Notes: a model not told the origin generated them from the letters alone. Positions 1-13,047 are shown, counted from the stretch's first letter. The stretch is DNA of 64,000 nucleotides from Corylus avellana (GCF_901000735.1 NC_081542.1:17499093-17563092), one strand, 5' to 3'. Numbers and translations are program-made.

Positions 1-1546
1 ATATATTGTGCCTGGTAATAGAAATAGTCATTACACTCAAACTCCTTGTACTATGTTTTCTAAAAGAATTATCATTATGTGTACCGAACATGCTAATATA
101 AGTTCCAAGTTTTAGGGAATTTTCTTTATATCACGCGGAAATGGAATGATTATGTAATTTTTATATTCTCGTATGTTATTGTTTTATATTATTTATTGCG
201 ATCGTTATCTATATATAATATTATCATTTATTTTTGCTTTTATAAACAAAAATAAAAAATAAAATAAAATAAAATGAAACCAAACTTATCTATATACGTG
301 GTTGGGGATGTCAACTCCTTAAATTTGTGAGCACGTAAACATTTTTGAATGCACACACAAGAATGCATATACTAATTAATTTGGCCACTGATGTCACTGA
401 TGACGATTCCTAAAGATGTCGAATTCATTTCCATTTCAGTTGACTTGTCAATGAAGAAGCCAAAATTTTCTTTTTATTTTTTATTTTTTATTAAAAAAAA
501 AAAAAACATATTTAATGGACCGAAATAAATATTAAATGTAATTAGCTTTTGGAGATGAAAAGGCAGTATTTGAGTGATTTTTTTTTTTTTTTTTTAAAAA
601 AAAAAACTAACGAATTATAGTTGAAGGGTTGTACTTATACTTTAATATAATTCGAATCCAACATGCACTATAAGAGCGAATAATTTTTGACACGATTTGT
701 AAACTTAACATGAAATTAGCGGGTTATGATTGAAATGCTTAACTGGTGTAATTACATGAGTCGATTATAATTGATTTATATAGTCTTATATCTATGTTTC
801 AACACAATCTGAATATGGCAAGTGAACACAAATTAACACCTATAGTTTGATAGCACTATTTTTTTTTTCTTTTTTAAAATAAAAGCATTAACAAACAATT
901 AAAAAACACATAACACTAAAAAATATTTTAATTTTTATGACATTGAGTATTATTTCAAACAAGACAAAAAAAAAAGAAAAGAAAAAAAAACCTCTAAAAA
1001 TTTATTAACAAATGTAGCCAGAGCCCCTGTTTTGAGGGAAAGATTAGGATCCCAAGAAATTTTAAAATAATAATAATAATAATAATAATTGTTTTTGGTT
1101 TAAAGTTTTTTTAGAACTTAAACGACAAAACTTTATAAAAATATATTCAATTCACGACGCTAATAAATTATTTTTTTAATATGTGACAATATATATATTT
1201 TTTTTTAAATGCAAAACAACTTAAATTTTAATAAATTTTTTTTAAAATTATTAAAGACTCCGAATCCGGGAAAAGAACAGTGTACGTACAACTTTTTGTA
1301 TCCCCATTCGCCTCACATGACATGAATTGACCACGGATCCATAGTGGGGCAACAATTGGCATCTTCTCCTCCTTTAATGAAACTCGATCGCATGATGATG
1401 TGATGCGTCGTGCCTCGTGAGTGGAGAATCGGGAATCGCAGTACTCGGGTAAAACGCGTGATACAACAAGATCCAACCCTCGTCAGTTTTACCTATTCCA
1501 CGATACTTTTTTTTTTTATTCAATTATCTTTCATTCAACGCTATAT
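1..1546. other. AT-rich intergenic DNA
   Basis: No gene could be supported here. The stretch is AT-rich with many homopolymer A and T runs and a TAA/AAT microsatellite near 1067-1090. The short open frames around 1228-1610 have no recognisable protein features. A small transposon begins at 1547. Confidence 0.6.
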
Positions 1547-1682
1547 GAGTAATGATATACTACACGCTGAGCATAATTTTTTTTTTTTAAAAATTAAAAT
1601 AATAAAATAATAATAATAATAAATTTTATGTCGGGCATGCATCATTGTTGATGCACGTCGAGCATGAAGTATATCACTACCT
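1547..1682. mobile_element. MITE, Mutator-type (9-bp target duplication)
   Basis: A 136-bp element has inverted ends: GAGTAATGATATACTAC at the left and the complement of AGGTAGTGATATACTTC at the right. It is flanked by a perfect 9-bp direct repeat ACGCTATAT at 1538-1546 and 1683-1691. The 9-bp duplication is typical of the Mutator superfamily. It has no coding capacity. Confidence 0.7.
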
Positions 1683-1691
1683 ACGCTATAT

Positions 1692-3100
1692 ATATATATA
1701 ATTTTTTTTTTTTTAATATAAAATAAGGATGTAGATCTACTGCAATTCTCATTCCCGCTCCGTATTTCTGAAGAAATTTTTAATTTAAAATGCTTATTTT
1801 TTGCTCTTCAAATTGCTCTTTATTCCAAATAATTGTGAAGATTTAGAGGAGAACAAATAGTAGAAAAAAGATTCTTTTGCAGACACTGAATTTGAGGCCA
1901 AACCGGTTAAGGCTATTTAAGTTTAAATTTTTATGAGTTTTATTAATCCAGATGATTTTATCCATCCTAGAGCGCTGCAGCTTTAATCAAGTGCATTCGC
2001 TAGTGCATTTCACTTTTTTGGTCTCCTATCAGTTTACTAAGGTGCTAGTACTAGTCTGTTTGAATTGGATTTTCAGATTAGCTTGTTTTTATTTCTATGT
2101 TGTAATACTTTTTAATTTCAATGGAAATGGATGTTCTTTAATAAAAAAATTTTTTAAAAAAAAATGTGGCTCATGAATGTTCACTTTTCTCCCTCCTCAC
2201 AAACTTTACATTTTCCCACTTCACATGATTAAATAAATTCTTAAATTAAAATATTTAAATGAAAAAGCGAAAGCAAATCTTCGGCTTATAAAACTGGAGG
2301 GTAATTACTTTAAAAAAATAAATAAAAAATAATAATTTTTTAATTAAAATATAAAGTAAATTTAATGAGCGAATAATAATAATAATAATAATAATAATGT
2401 TGTTGCATTACACCGAATAATCTAGGGAGCCGAATCATATTCTGGTCTTTTTAGTTTGGCACATTCGAAGACAACCTGGTACATGGGACATCTGGTGTTA
2501 CAAATATATTCCCAAAATATTATCAAGAAGGGTGGGTTTTGTTCATCTTTTTCTGTTCTTGGTTTGTTTTTCTACCAGTTGGAATAAAATCCTAAATATG
2601 GGGTCAGCCTGCATCTCAAAACATCCGACAAATGCAATCATAGCTTTAATGTTATTGTCCTTCTCAACTTTGCTTCATCTTTAGTGTTTGTCTATTCAAC
2701 CATGTCTCTGTTGTTTCATTTCAAATGCACTCTTCAATTTCAGTTCCTCTAGTCTAGGGCCCAACAAAAATCATTACTTATGCGCATACATATCTTGCAC
2801 TGCACGTTTTCAATAACTATTAGGAGCTGAAGCATAAACATCTCATTGCACCTGAGCTGCAAATCCAGAGGAATATGTCAACCATTCTAGAAGCTGACTA
2901 TATTCTGGTTTCTTTGATCCTTTGTTAAATCTATCTTTCTCTCTCTTTTCGGCGAGTGTTAACTGAAATGGTCTCCATCATCAACTATGCTCTATTTATA
3001 CAAAACAATTCTTTCGTATAAGGGTTATTTGTTTTTATGCATAATCTTTTTGGAGGGTTAAGTTCAATGAACTTGAACCTTACCCATTAATGTTTTCTTG
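1692..3100. other. Intergenic DNA grading into the gene 1 promoter
   Basis: The first part is unassigned AT-rich sequence with a TAA-type microsatellite near 2370-2397. From about 2580 the sequence becomes recognisably similar to the upstream regions of genes 3 and 4, for example the stretch on fast growing intergenic repeats around 2620-2760 and the pyrimidine-rich stretch at 2930-2950. The conserved upstream unit of the tandem array therefore starts about 1.35 kb before the gene 1 start codon. Confidence 0.5.
2993..3000 (+). promoter_or_regulatory. Candidate TATA element upstream of gene 1
   Basis: TATTTATA lies in a block shared by all units. The equivalent positions are 24197 (gene 3), 39618 (gene 4) and 47329 (fifth unit), where the sequence reads TATAAACC. 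The distance to the 5'-UTR splice donor is about 400 bp here and longer in the others, so this may drive a separate upstream exon. This is inference from position and conservation only. Confidence 0.3.
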
Positions 3101-3401
3101 CGTAAGACACAATCAAATGATAGTTTCAGGTACCCTTTTGATCTTTTGCTGACATAATCTTTCAATTGCTCTTCTTTATGTTTTTGTAATTTTTTGATCT
3201 TTTGGGAGTTGCCAGTTGGGTTATGTTTGGAACAATACGATGTTGTTGAATGATAATGATGATGATGACTTGGATTGGCAACTTCAGTTTGACAGGGTTC
3301 TTGATTTTGCTGGGTGCCACTGGTCCACAGGGTTGCAGAGATTTTGTTTCTGACGAAAGAACAGAAAGGTTTCGTTCAGCTTCCTCCTTCTTTGTTAACA
3401 G

Positions 3402-3903
3402 GTAATTAAAATTATAAGTAGAAAAAGTACATTTTTTTACTGCCAACCTCATGATTCACCGGAAATTTCATGAGGATTGCAAAATATGCTAGTAATTGGT
3501 TACAGTAAGCAGCCAAAAATTTACACCACCGGCGTTTAAAGGAACATGTCTCATCAATAAGGCTTCTCTTCCTCCATGGAGATTGGTCGTGGTTGTTTAG
3601 TATTCTCTTGTACTGTTTGAGTAATAGAAACAGGCTAACAGTAGCGTTTTGTATAAACTTTAACAGTCTTTCAACCAAACACACAACATAGGGCTCATGG
3701 TGCAACACAGATTCTATACCAGCTAATTCTCATATCGTTACCTATTTGGAGACTGTTAGTAGCTTTAGAATTCATCATATCCATATAGAATTTTTCATGA
3801 ATTATCATTTTGATACTCTAATATTCTGACGACTGGCCACTGATCCAACTTTTCTAGCTTGATTTATCAGTTGCTGATTTCAGCAATTAATTGTGTTCTT
3901 CAG
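3402..3903 (+). other. Probable 5'-UTR intron of gene 1
   Basis: A donor AACAG|GTAATT at 3402 and an acceptor TTCTTCAG|GTGCAA at 3903 bracket a 502-bp stretch ending 29 bp before the start codon. The same pair is present in gene 3 (24766-25241). In the fifth unit the donor is kept at 53211. In gene 4 the donor context has changed. Conservation across units supports a real leader intron, but no transcript evidence is available. Confidence 0.5.
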
Positions 3904-3932
3904 GTGCAATTTAGGTTCTTGTAATTGGTAAT

Positions 3933-6900
3933 ATGGCGGTGGAGTACAGCCTGGAAGGCGACGCAGGTAGAAATGAGGCCATCACTTCAAAAGGCAATGC
4001 AGAAGAAGAGAATAGCTCTGCCACGAATGGGGACCAACAAAACTCTCAGAAAAACAAAGGAGATGAGAAAACCAAGACAGTTCCATTTCTCAAGCTTTTC
4101 TCATTTGCAGATTCCACTGATACTGCATTGATGATTGTTGGCACAATTGGAGCCGTTGGGAGTGGGTTAGGCATGCCCCTTATGACAATACTACTTGGGC
4201 AAATGATCAATACTTTCGGCAGTAACCAGAATAACACCAATGACATCCTTCATGCAATTTCCAAGGTGAAAACCAATGATTTTGTCCTGAGAATATGTGT
4301 ACTTGAATTTCTGATTTTGTATTTCACAACTTTCCTCAGGTGAAATATTTGATGCAACCGTTTAACAGAATGTCTAGGAATGTATTTGAATCGATGTTCT
4401 TTCATTTATATATTTATCCTTTGATACGATGATGTTATTACTTAGCGACCTGGTGAAATTTTAGGTTGCTGTAAAATTTGTCTACTTGGCACTTGGGACT
4501 GGTTGTGCAGCATGCCTCCGTAAGTACATTATATACTTGAAATGATTACAGATTTTTAATGCATAGAAAAAGCCTTTTATGTATAAACCCTTGAAGATTA
4601 AGAATCCCGGGTCTGTTGTTTGTCAGAGGTGACATGCTGGATGGTCACAGGGGCGAGACAGGCTGCAGGAATAAGGAGTTTGTATCTGAAAACTATACTG
4701 AGACAAGATGTTGCTTTCTTTGATAAGGAAACAAAGACCGGAGAGGTTGTTGGGAGAATGTCTGGTGACACTGTTCTCATACAAGATGCCGTGGGTGAGA
4801 AGGTATAAAACAGCTGCAAGAATAACATCAAAACCAAGCAAAGATACACGAAATTTTATTTCATCTGGGTCACCTAAAAACTCACTGTGCTAGTACTGCA
4901 GGTTGGGAAATGTCTACAGCTGATATCAACCTTCATCGGGGGATTTATAATAGCATTTAGCAGGGGGTGGCTTCTTGCCATCGTCTTGTGTTCTGCAATT
5001 CCTCTTCTTGTGATAGCTGGTGCCATGGTGTCCTTGATTATATCGAAGATGGCATCCCGTGGACAAAGTGCATATGCAAAGGCAGCAAATGTAGTTGAAC
5101 AAACAATTGGTGCAATCAAAACTGTAAGTCGATTCGCCAAAACGGAATACTTTTGAAAAAAGACTTATTGGTTTCTCTTAAAACAGTTAATCCGATTTCG
5201 CTCTTTACTCTCTAGCAAAAGTTTGACATTTGTCATTGCTTCCAATGTAGGTTGCATCATTTACAGGGGAGAAGCAAGCTATAACAAGTTACAGCAAATT
5301 TCTTGTACATGCTTACAAATCTGGTGTTCATGAAGGCTTAGCTGCCGGAGTAGGTATTGGCACGGTTTTGTTTGTTGTGTTTTCCACCTATTCGTTGGCT
5401 GTGTATTTTGGTGCCAAGCTGATACTACAGAAAGGATACAATGGGGGTCAAGTGATAAATGTGATTGTCGCAGTCTTAACTGCTTCCATGTAAGCTGCAT
5501 TCTGTATTTCCTTTAGCTTGTAGAAGTATGTAAATATGCTAGTAACATTATGGTTCCTATTTCCCCAATATGTGAAAACTTCTTTCTGATTTTGTTGCTG
5601 ATACTCAAAAATATATGAACCTACGGATGTATGTGCGTCTTTTTTCGCTTATTTAATTATTTATTTACTTCTTACCTTTTGCTATCTTATGGATGCTTCA
5701 GGTCCTTAGGCCAGGCATCTCCCTGCTTGAGTGCATTTGGTGCTGGCCGAGCTGCGGCCTATAAGATGTTTGAGACTATTGAGAGGAAGCCAGACATAGA
5801 TGCTTTTGATAAAACTGGGAAAGTATTAGACGACATTCATGGAGATATAGAATTGAAGGATGTTTATTTCAGCTATCCAACCAGATTGGATGAGCAAATA
5901 TTCAATGGATTTTCTCTTTATATCCCTAGTGGCATGACTGCAGCTTTAGTTGGAGAAAGCGGAAGTGGGAAGTCAACAGTGATCAGCCTAATAGAGAGAT
6001 TCTATGACCCACAAGTTGGTGAAGTTCTAATAGATAACATTAACCTCAAAGAGTTTCAGCTTAAATGGATTAGGGGGAAAATTGGTCTCGTCAGCCAGGA
6101 ACCTGTGCTCTTTGGTGCCAGCATTAAGGACAATATTGCATATGGAAAAGATGGTGCAACTATTGAAGAGATAAGAGCTGCAACTGAACTTGCAAATGCT
6201 GCTAAATTCATTGATAAATTGCCACAGGTTCTAATTTTCACCTTGTGTTCATCTTCAAGGTCCAAAAATTATTATTCTTATTTTGGGATTTTTTATTTTA
6301 CTTGTAGGGGCTAGATACCATGGTTGGTGAGCATGGAACACAAATGTCTGGTGGACAGAAGCAGAGAATTGCTATTGCAAGAGCAATTCTGAAAGATCCA
6401 CGAATTTTACTACTGGATGAAGCTACAAGTGCACTTGATGCAGAATCAGAGAAAATAGTGCAAGAAGCATTGGACAGGATTATGGTTAACCGAACGACTG
6501 TCATTGTTGCGCATCGTTTGAGCACGGTGAGGAATGCTGATATGATCGCAGTCATTCACAGAGGAAAAATGGTTGAAAAAGGTAATTGATGATAGGTATT
6601 ATTCATACTATATTATTCATTTAACATGGTGAACCATTATCATTTATGCATCCAACCTAGTGGGTAGATTCTTGTTGAGCACATCATTGTAAATGAATTT
6701 TAGTATCTAGGTCTCTCATTGTGGCTTGACAGAGAACGTGAGATACTCATTTCTTAGTGTATTTGGCTATTCCTTTCTTATTGTATTTGGCTATTGATCA
6801 GGCTCACACTCAGAACTACTCAAGGATCCTGATGGAGCATTCTCTCAACTTATACGCTTGCAAGAAGTAAACAAGGAGTCACAACATGCTGTAGATGATC

Positions 6901-9900
6901 AAGTTAATTCAGAAATTACTTTGGAATCTCTTAGACAGTCAAGTCTTCAGCGGTCAAGTCGAAGATTGTCAATGCCACAATCCATTAGTCGGGGATCATC
7001 AGTAAATAGCAGTCATCACTCATTCTCAGTCACATTTGGTGTACCCACAGGACTTGATATAACTGATACTGCAGCGACAGAACTAGATACCCCTTCAGTA
7101 GCACCAGAAAAATCTCCAGAGGTTCCAATTCGCCGCCTTGCCTACCTCAATAAGCCTGAGATTCCAGTGATTCTAATTGGAACAGTAGCTGCAATCATAA
7201 GTGGAGTGGTCTTTCCAATTTTTGGTTTGCTAATTTCCAGTGTAATCAAAACATTCTTCGAACAACCTCATGAACTAAGAAAGGATTCGAAGTTTTGGGC
7301 AGTAATGTTTTTAGTCCTTGGTATGGTAGCATTTCTGTCATCTCCAATAAGATCGTACTATTTTGCTGTGGCTGGGTGCAAGTTAATTGAACGTATCAGA
7401 GCAATGTGTTTTGAAAAGGTGGTTCGCATGGAGGTTGGTTGGTTCGATGAGCCTGAGAACTCAAGCGGTGCCATTGGTGCAAGGCTCTCAGCAGATGCAG
7501 CAACAGTGCGCGCTCTAGTTGGTGACGCACTAGGTCAAATTGTTCAAAGCATTGCGTCTGTGGTTGCGGGTTTAGCCATCGCATTTTATGCTAGTTGGCA
7601 GATGGCATTTATTGTCCTTGCAATGGTTCCTTTGCTTGGAGTCAATGGTTATGTTCAACGAAGGTCCATAAAAGGATTCAGTGCAGATGCAAAGGTATGC
7701 TCTACCACTGATGACAGTTTTCATGCCAAATGGTATCATTTCTTAGGGAAAAAATGTGTATGAAAACAATTTCATCAAGATGCATTAAAATGAAAACTTT
7801 CTTAGGTTTGAGTATGTTTAATGAGTTATTCATCAATAGTGAACTTGGTTTTTTTTTGGATTAATGAATGAATTTTGATTAACACAAAAACCACGGATTA
7901 CACCACACTCCATCAAGCTGAAACAGCAAAAGATTTAGGAACCAACGAACAACAGACAAACAAAACAAACTAACTAACCACATCTTCTCCATCAGCAAAT
8001 GCTTTACAAAGACAACAGCAACAAACTATCTAAACCAGAACAACTAAACCCAACCTATCTTCCCCATCAATACTAAACATTATGTACTATACCCCATTTA
8101 CTACAAATCTCTACATTCATATCATTCTTTTTAAAATTCCCCTTACCTCTGATTCTACTTCTCACTTTCCGGACAATACCCTACAACAGTCATTCCTCTG
8201 TTTTTGGTTGATTGCCATGCCGGATTTCATTTCTTCGTCTCCATAAGTGATACACTGCAGCACTCCATGCCAACTTGCGCAATGGCCTTCAAGCTTTTGT
8301 TTCTCCAATCCCTTAACCCCCTGCCCATAACATCTGCCCAGCCTACAGGAGGATAAAAAACTAAGCACTTCTCTATAAGTTCTCTCCAAATCCTCTTTCA
8401 AAATCCACACTAAGAAAATAAGTGATCTCTGCATTAAATCCACTAAAACAAATAAGTGATCTCTGCACTCAGCAATCCATTTCCCATGGATAAAATATTT
8501 CTGACTGTCAACCATAGGATGAAAGTTTGTTTAGGAATAGCAAAAGAAAACCATATTAACTTCCACCAATCAACTCTGGGCCTCATAGAACGAATTACTT
8601 CCCATATATCACAACAGGTATAAAATTCTTTCTAGGAAGCCACCTAAATGGCCTTATCCTCTGCACCAATCTTTACCACAGGTAACTTATTTTGGATGTT
8701 AACAAGGGTGAACTTGGTTGCAGGCAATGTATGAGGATGCAAGTCAAATAGCAAATGATGCAGTTGGGAGTATAAGAACCGTTGCTTCTTTCTGTGCTGA
8801 AGATAAAGTGATGCAACTTTATGAAGAAAAATGTGTAGGCCCTGTGAAGGCAGGCATAAAGGAGGGCTTGATCAGTGGAATAGGATTTGGAGTGGCTAAC
8901 TTCTTTTTGTTTAGCGTCTACGCGACCACTTTCTATGCAGGAGCTCAGCTGGTTAAGGACGGAAAAACTACATTCTCAGATGTTTTCCGAGTAAATAAGA
9001 AATCTTTTCTTTTTCCAAAAGCTTCAGAACTTTCTGGAAAAATATAAATGAGATTCATTCCTCCAAATTATCTTTTGATCTTCTTGACACGTATGTGTGG
9101 TTTGCAGGTTTTCCTTGCTTTGACCATGGCAGCTACTGCGGTTACTCAATCAAGCTCTTTTTCCAATGATTCTCAGAAAGCCAAGAATGCTACTGCTTCT
9201 ATCTATGCAATACTGGACAGGAAGTCAAAGATAGACCCAAGTGATGAGTCCGGGATGTCATTGGATGATGTCAAGGGAGATATTGAGCTTCATCATGTAG
9301 GCTTCAAGTACCCATCTAGGCCAGATGTTCAGATATTCAGAGACCTCAACTTGGCTATTCGTGCAGGCAAGGTAAAGTAATATTCTCTGACATCATGTTT
9401 AGAATTTCATTATTTGCTGCAACAGGAAAAGACAACTCTCAAATTTAAACTATATTCTTGTAAATGTCTTCTTTCAGACAGTTGCCTTAGTTGGAGAAAG
9501 CGGGAGCGGAAAATCTACAGTGATAGCATTATTGGAAAGATTCTATGATCCCGATTCTGGTCATATTACACTGGATGGAATTGAAATTCAAAAGTTTCAA
9601 TTGATGTGGTTGAGGCAGCAGATGGGCCTTGTAAGCCAAGAACCAGTTTTGTTTAATGACACAATCCGTGCAAACATTGCGTATGGAAAGGGTAGAAATG
9701 TAGATGAGGCAGAGATTATAGCTGCAGCGGAATTGGCCAATGCCCACAGGTTCATTAGTGGACTGCAACAAGTAAGAACAATGCAAATTGCATAAAATTG
9801 TTGATTGAAGTACATTTGCAAGTACTCTTACACAAAATATATGTTCCTAATGCAACATGCAGGGTTATGATACTGTAGTAGGAGAACGAGGGCTACAATT

Positions 9901-10219
9901 GTCCGGCGGGCAAAAGCAGCGCGTAGCCATTGCACGTGCTATCATCAAAAGTCCAAAGATATTACTACTAGATGAGGCTACCAGTGCACTAGATGCTGAG
10001 TCAGAGAAAGTGGTCCAAGATGCATTAGATAGAGTCATGGTGAACAGGACTACAATTGTGGTGGCCCATCGATTATCCACGATCAAGAATGCAGATGTAA
10101 TCGCTGTGGTTAAGAATGGGGTTATTGTGGAGAAAGGAAGGCATGAGACTTTGATTAATATCCAGGATGGATTTTATGCCTCCCTAGTGGCACTTCACTC
10201 AAGTGCTTCAACTTCTTGA
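3933..10219 (+). CDS. ABC transporter B family member, full-size (ABCB4/11/21-like), gene 1
   Basis: This is a full-size MDR/P-glycoprotein-type exporter of the plasma membrane. The clade is known for ATP-driven transport of auxin and some alkaloids; the substrate of this copy is not visible. The 12 coding exons are 3933-4265, 4465-4519, 4627-4802, 4902-5123, 5251-5489, 5702-6227, 6308-6581, 6802-7694, 8724-8990, 9108-9371, 9478-9771 and 9863-10219. All introns are GT-AG with phases 0,1,0,0,2,0,1,0,0,0,0. They sum to 3,900 nt and 1,299 residues with no internal stop. NBD1 has Walker [10 protein letters not shown] (426-434), Q474, signature SGGQ (531-534), Walker B ILLLDE (550-555) and H586. 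NBD2 has Walker A (1089-1097), Q1137, LSGGQ (1194-1198), ILLLDE (1214-1219) and H1250. A Ser/Arg-rich linker (about 630-715) joins the halves. The start was chosen because its N-terminus matches genes 3 and 4. Intron 8 carries a LINE fragment. Confidence 0.95.
7851..8707 (-). mobile_element. 5'-truncated LINE fragment in intron 8 of gene 1
   Basis: An 857-bp insertion is flanked by a perfect 12-bp direct repeat GTGAACTTGGTT (7839-7850 and 8708-8719). A T-run at its left edge is the complement of a poly-A tail. Read on the minus strand, about 8580-8480 encodes a zf-RVT-like stretch with [20 protein letters not shown], typical of the 3' end of plant L1-type LINEs. Gene 2 has the same insert at 15832-16688 and gene 3 a shortened one. 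Gene 4 has the empty site at 44714-44725. Confidence 0.8.
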
Positions 10220-10814
10220 GCTTGTTGAACCTCTTCCCCTTTTAAAAATTTGTTGAAGAGTGGAAGGGAGACATAAACATGTATGTTGTTTCCATGGTTA
10301 GATAACTGAAGGTTTTTCTGAAGTTCATTGATCTAACTTCGCTTTTTTCGCTTGTGGCTTGACCATAATAATCATACCAAATGGTCGAGCAGGTGGATTT
10401 TTCCTCCAAAGTGATTTTTGTTCCTGAGAGTAACAGGTTGCATTCAGAGACCAACACATACTAACAACTGCAAAGGAGTCCTCTAGCAAAAATGGTTAAA
10501 TCTGTCCTCATAAAGATGTGTATGCGGGTCACTGGTAAACAAATCCTCAACCAAATTGACTTGATTGGATGACCAATAATCATTAGAATCTGATCTTTTT
10601 TGTTTATTTGAACATAGGCACAGCCTATTAGCAGTCATATTATAAGTACAAAATAGACGAATGTATATGATTTCTGCTTTGGGGGTTGAGCATCATCTAG
10701 GAGGAATCTGCATAAGGCAGGACCATCAAACTTGCGACTGTTCAATGTATACCACACAATTGATGGCAATACAAAAAGGTCCCCCCATGTGGTGTTGAAA
10801 CCACCACATGGGTT
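10220..10814. other. 3' flank of gene 1
   Basis: This noncoding flank matches the flank of gene 2 (18201-18795) but with more differences than the coding region, including 2-4 bp indels just after the stop codon. The match stops abruptly at 10813, where a copia LTR begins. No separate gene is seen. Confidence 0.7.
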
Positions 10815-11420
10815 TGTTATGAAAAATGCAAATTCCAAGATCACCAAAGAAGTAGAAAAGTGCAGAATAGAAAAATAAACACAACCACACAAGACACCAA
10901 AATTTAAGTGGTTCGGCTTAACAAGCCTACATCCACTGGCGGAGACGATTCAGGAGAAATTCACTAACAAAAGAGTGGATTACAAAGAGTAGTATAAACA
11001 AAACCACTCAAACCCAAAAGCCCCAATACACCCCAATCTCACTCAAAAGAGAATTAGATACAAAAGAGAAAAATATTCTCTAAAATTCTCTAAGCATTTC
11101 AGCACTCCAAATGTGAGATCAAATTGAAGAAAAATGGTGCATCTTCTTCTCCCTACAACACAAGCCTCTCTCTCTCTCTCTCTCGGCAGTTTTTTCTTTT
11201 CTTCTTTCTCTCTTTTTCTTGCTAAAGTTGCTGCTTCTCTTCTTGACCGAATGGCTTAAATAAAACAAAGCCAGCCTTTTAACAAAGCTTCTAGAAGAAG
11301 CTCAATCAATGAAGAGCACATGGACGTGTGGGAGAGAAAAAACAAGACAAAAAGTATGGGATGCCATACTGTTGTGGGGCCCACGGTAAAACTTGAGAAA
11401 ACAAGTCACCAAATCTGACA
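10815..11420 (-). repeat. 3' LTR of the copia element
   Basis: The 606-bp LTR begins TGTTATGAAA and ends ATCTGACA on the plus strand, giving TG...CA ends. The adjoining plus-strand AATCTCCACCTT is the complement of a polypurine tract AAGGTGGAGATT, which marks the inner edge. A TC microsatellite lies near 11167-11185. Confidence 0.75.
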
Positions 11421-11501
11421 AATCTCCACCTTGACTTGAATTTCATCAAGTCTTCAACACAAATCTCCTCAAGACATCTCCTCCATCACCCCTAAGGGTA
11501 A

Positions 11502-12947
11502 TTACAAACTACAAACACCAATCAAGCCCCAGCAATGCTTGAACTTGAGGATCGAAAGTGGCTTAGTCAACATGTCTGCTGGATTTTCCGCCGTAGCAAT
11601 TTTCTTCACCATGATATCACCTTGTGTCATGACCTCCTGAAGAAAATGATATCTGACATCAATGTGTTTGGTCCTCTCATGATACATTTGATTTTTAGTC
11701 AAATGTATTGCGCTCTGGCTATCACAAAATACAACAGTCTCATCCTACTGCAAACCCAGATCACTAACCAAACCTCTGAGCCAAATTGCTTCTTTCACTG
11801 CCTCTGCTGCTGCCATATACTCTGCCTCCGTAGTGGACAAAGCAACCGTCGACTGTAAAGTCGCTTTCCAACTAATGGCACACCCTGAAAGAGTGAAAAC
11901 AAAACCTGTCAGAGATCTTCTTTTATCCAAATCACCAGCATAATCTGAATCAACATAATCAGTGACACTGGAACTGATACCACTGCCTCTATCATAGACT
12001 AAGCCAACATCTGTAGTGCCCCGTAAATCACGGAGTATCCATTTCACTGCTTGCCAGTGAACCTTGCACGAATTCGCCATGTAGCGACTTACAACACTGA
12101 CTGCCTGTGAAATATCTAGACGAGTGCACACCATAGCATACATGATGCTTCCAACTGCACTGGAGTAAGGAACACGCGACATGAACTGCTCCTCCTCCTC
12201 ACTCTGTGGCGCTGACGTTGCTGAAAGTCTAAAATGAGCTGCAAGTGGAGTACTCACTGGTTTAGAATTATGCATACCAAAGCGTTCAAGTACTTTCTCA
12301 ATGTACTTTTTCTGTGACAAGTACAACTTTCCCGCTTTTCTATCCCTGTGAATCTCCATACCAAGGATTTTCTTCGCAGCACCCAAATCCTTCATTTCAA
12401 ACTCATCACTCAACATAGATTTCAATCTCTTAATCTCCAACATGCTTTTAGCAGCAATAAGCATGTCATTAACATAGAGTAACAAATAAACAAAAGAACC
12501 ATTAGACAATTGCCTGTAATACACACAGCTGTCATAGCTACTTCTTGTGTAACCATGTCCGATCATAAAGCTGTCAAAGCGCTTGTATCACTGTCTTGGA
12601 GATTGTTTTAAGCCATACAATGACCTCCTCAACTGACAAACATGATCTTCTTTACCTTCAGCAATGAACCCTTCTGGCTGATGCATGTAAATGGTTTCCT
12701 CAAGCTCACCATGCAGAAATGCAGTTTTCACATCAAGTTGCTCAAGTTCTAAATCATTTAGAGCAACCATGACAAGCAAAACACGAATAGAACTATGTCT
12801 CACAACAGGAGAGAAAACTTCATTGAAGTCCATACCTTCTCTCTGACTATATCCCTTTGCTACCAAACGTGCCTTGAACCTTGCATCTTCAACACCTGGG
12901 ATTCCTTCCTTTTTCTTGAAGATCCATTTGCAACCAACAGTTTTAGC
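11502..12947 (-). pseudogene. copia pol fragment (reverse transcriptase and RNase H), disabled
   Basis: One continuous minus-strand frame encodes the copia RT (with QLDVKTAFLHGELEE and RRSLYGLKQSPRQ) and RNase H (STTEAEYMA). Two in-frame nonsense codons break it: TGA at 12588-12590, just after the GLKQSPRQ motif, and TAG at 11745-11747 within RNase H. The catalytic YVDD motif reads YVND, with the substituted codon at 12468-12470, so this RT should be inactive even apart from the stops. The frame enters the gap at 12948. Any protein joined across the gap is an artefact. Confidence 0.85.
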
Positions 12948-13047
12948 NNNNNNNNNNNNNNNNNNNNNNNNNNNNNNNNNNNNNNNNNNNNNNNNNNNNN
13001 NNNNNNNNNNNNNNNNNNNNNNNNNNNNNNNNNNNNNNNNNNNNNNN
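12948..13047. other. Assembly gap (100 N)
   Basis: Exactly 100 N, the usual placeholder for unknown length. To the left is a copia pol fragment. To the right is the middle of exon 4 of an ABCB gene almost identical to gene 1. Confidence 0.99.

Larger units (their letters stand above)
10815..12947 (-). mobile_element. Ty1/copia retrotransposon, 3' part, cut off by an assembly gap
   Basis: The minus-strand element shows its 3' LTR, a polypurine tract and the RT-RNase H half of pol. It is then cut by the N gap at 12948. The related flank of gene 2 runs straight past the insertion point, so the insertion is absent from that copy. The protein is of the Tnt1-94-like copia type. The 5' LTR, gag, protease and integrase are not in the window. 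Confidence 0.85.

Noticed and set aside
1228..1610. Short open frames on both strands in the left flank
   Set aside because: No recognisable domains, no match in the other units, and composition like the surrounding AT-rich DNA.
4046..4246. Conserved minus-strand frame opposite exon 1 (also at 25384 and 41034)
   Set aside because: Shadow of exon 1. It ends within the exon and shows no independent start or motif.
6298..6555. Minus-strand open frames opposite the ABC signature and Walker B exons (also near 9865, 14279, 17846, 27558, 31030, 43171)
   Set aside because: These are antisense shadows of strongly conserved exons. They recur in every paralog only because the sense exons are conserved.
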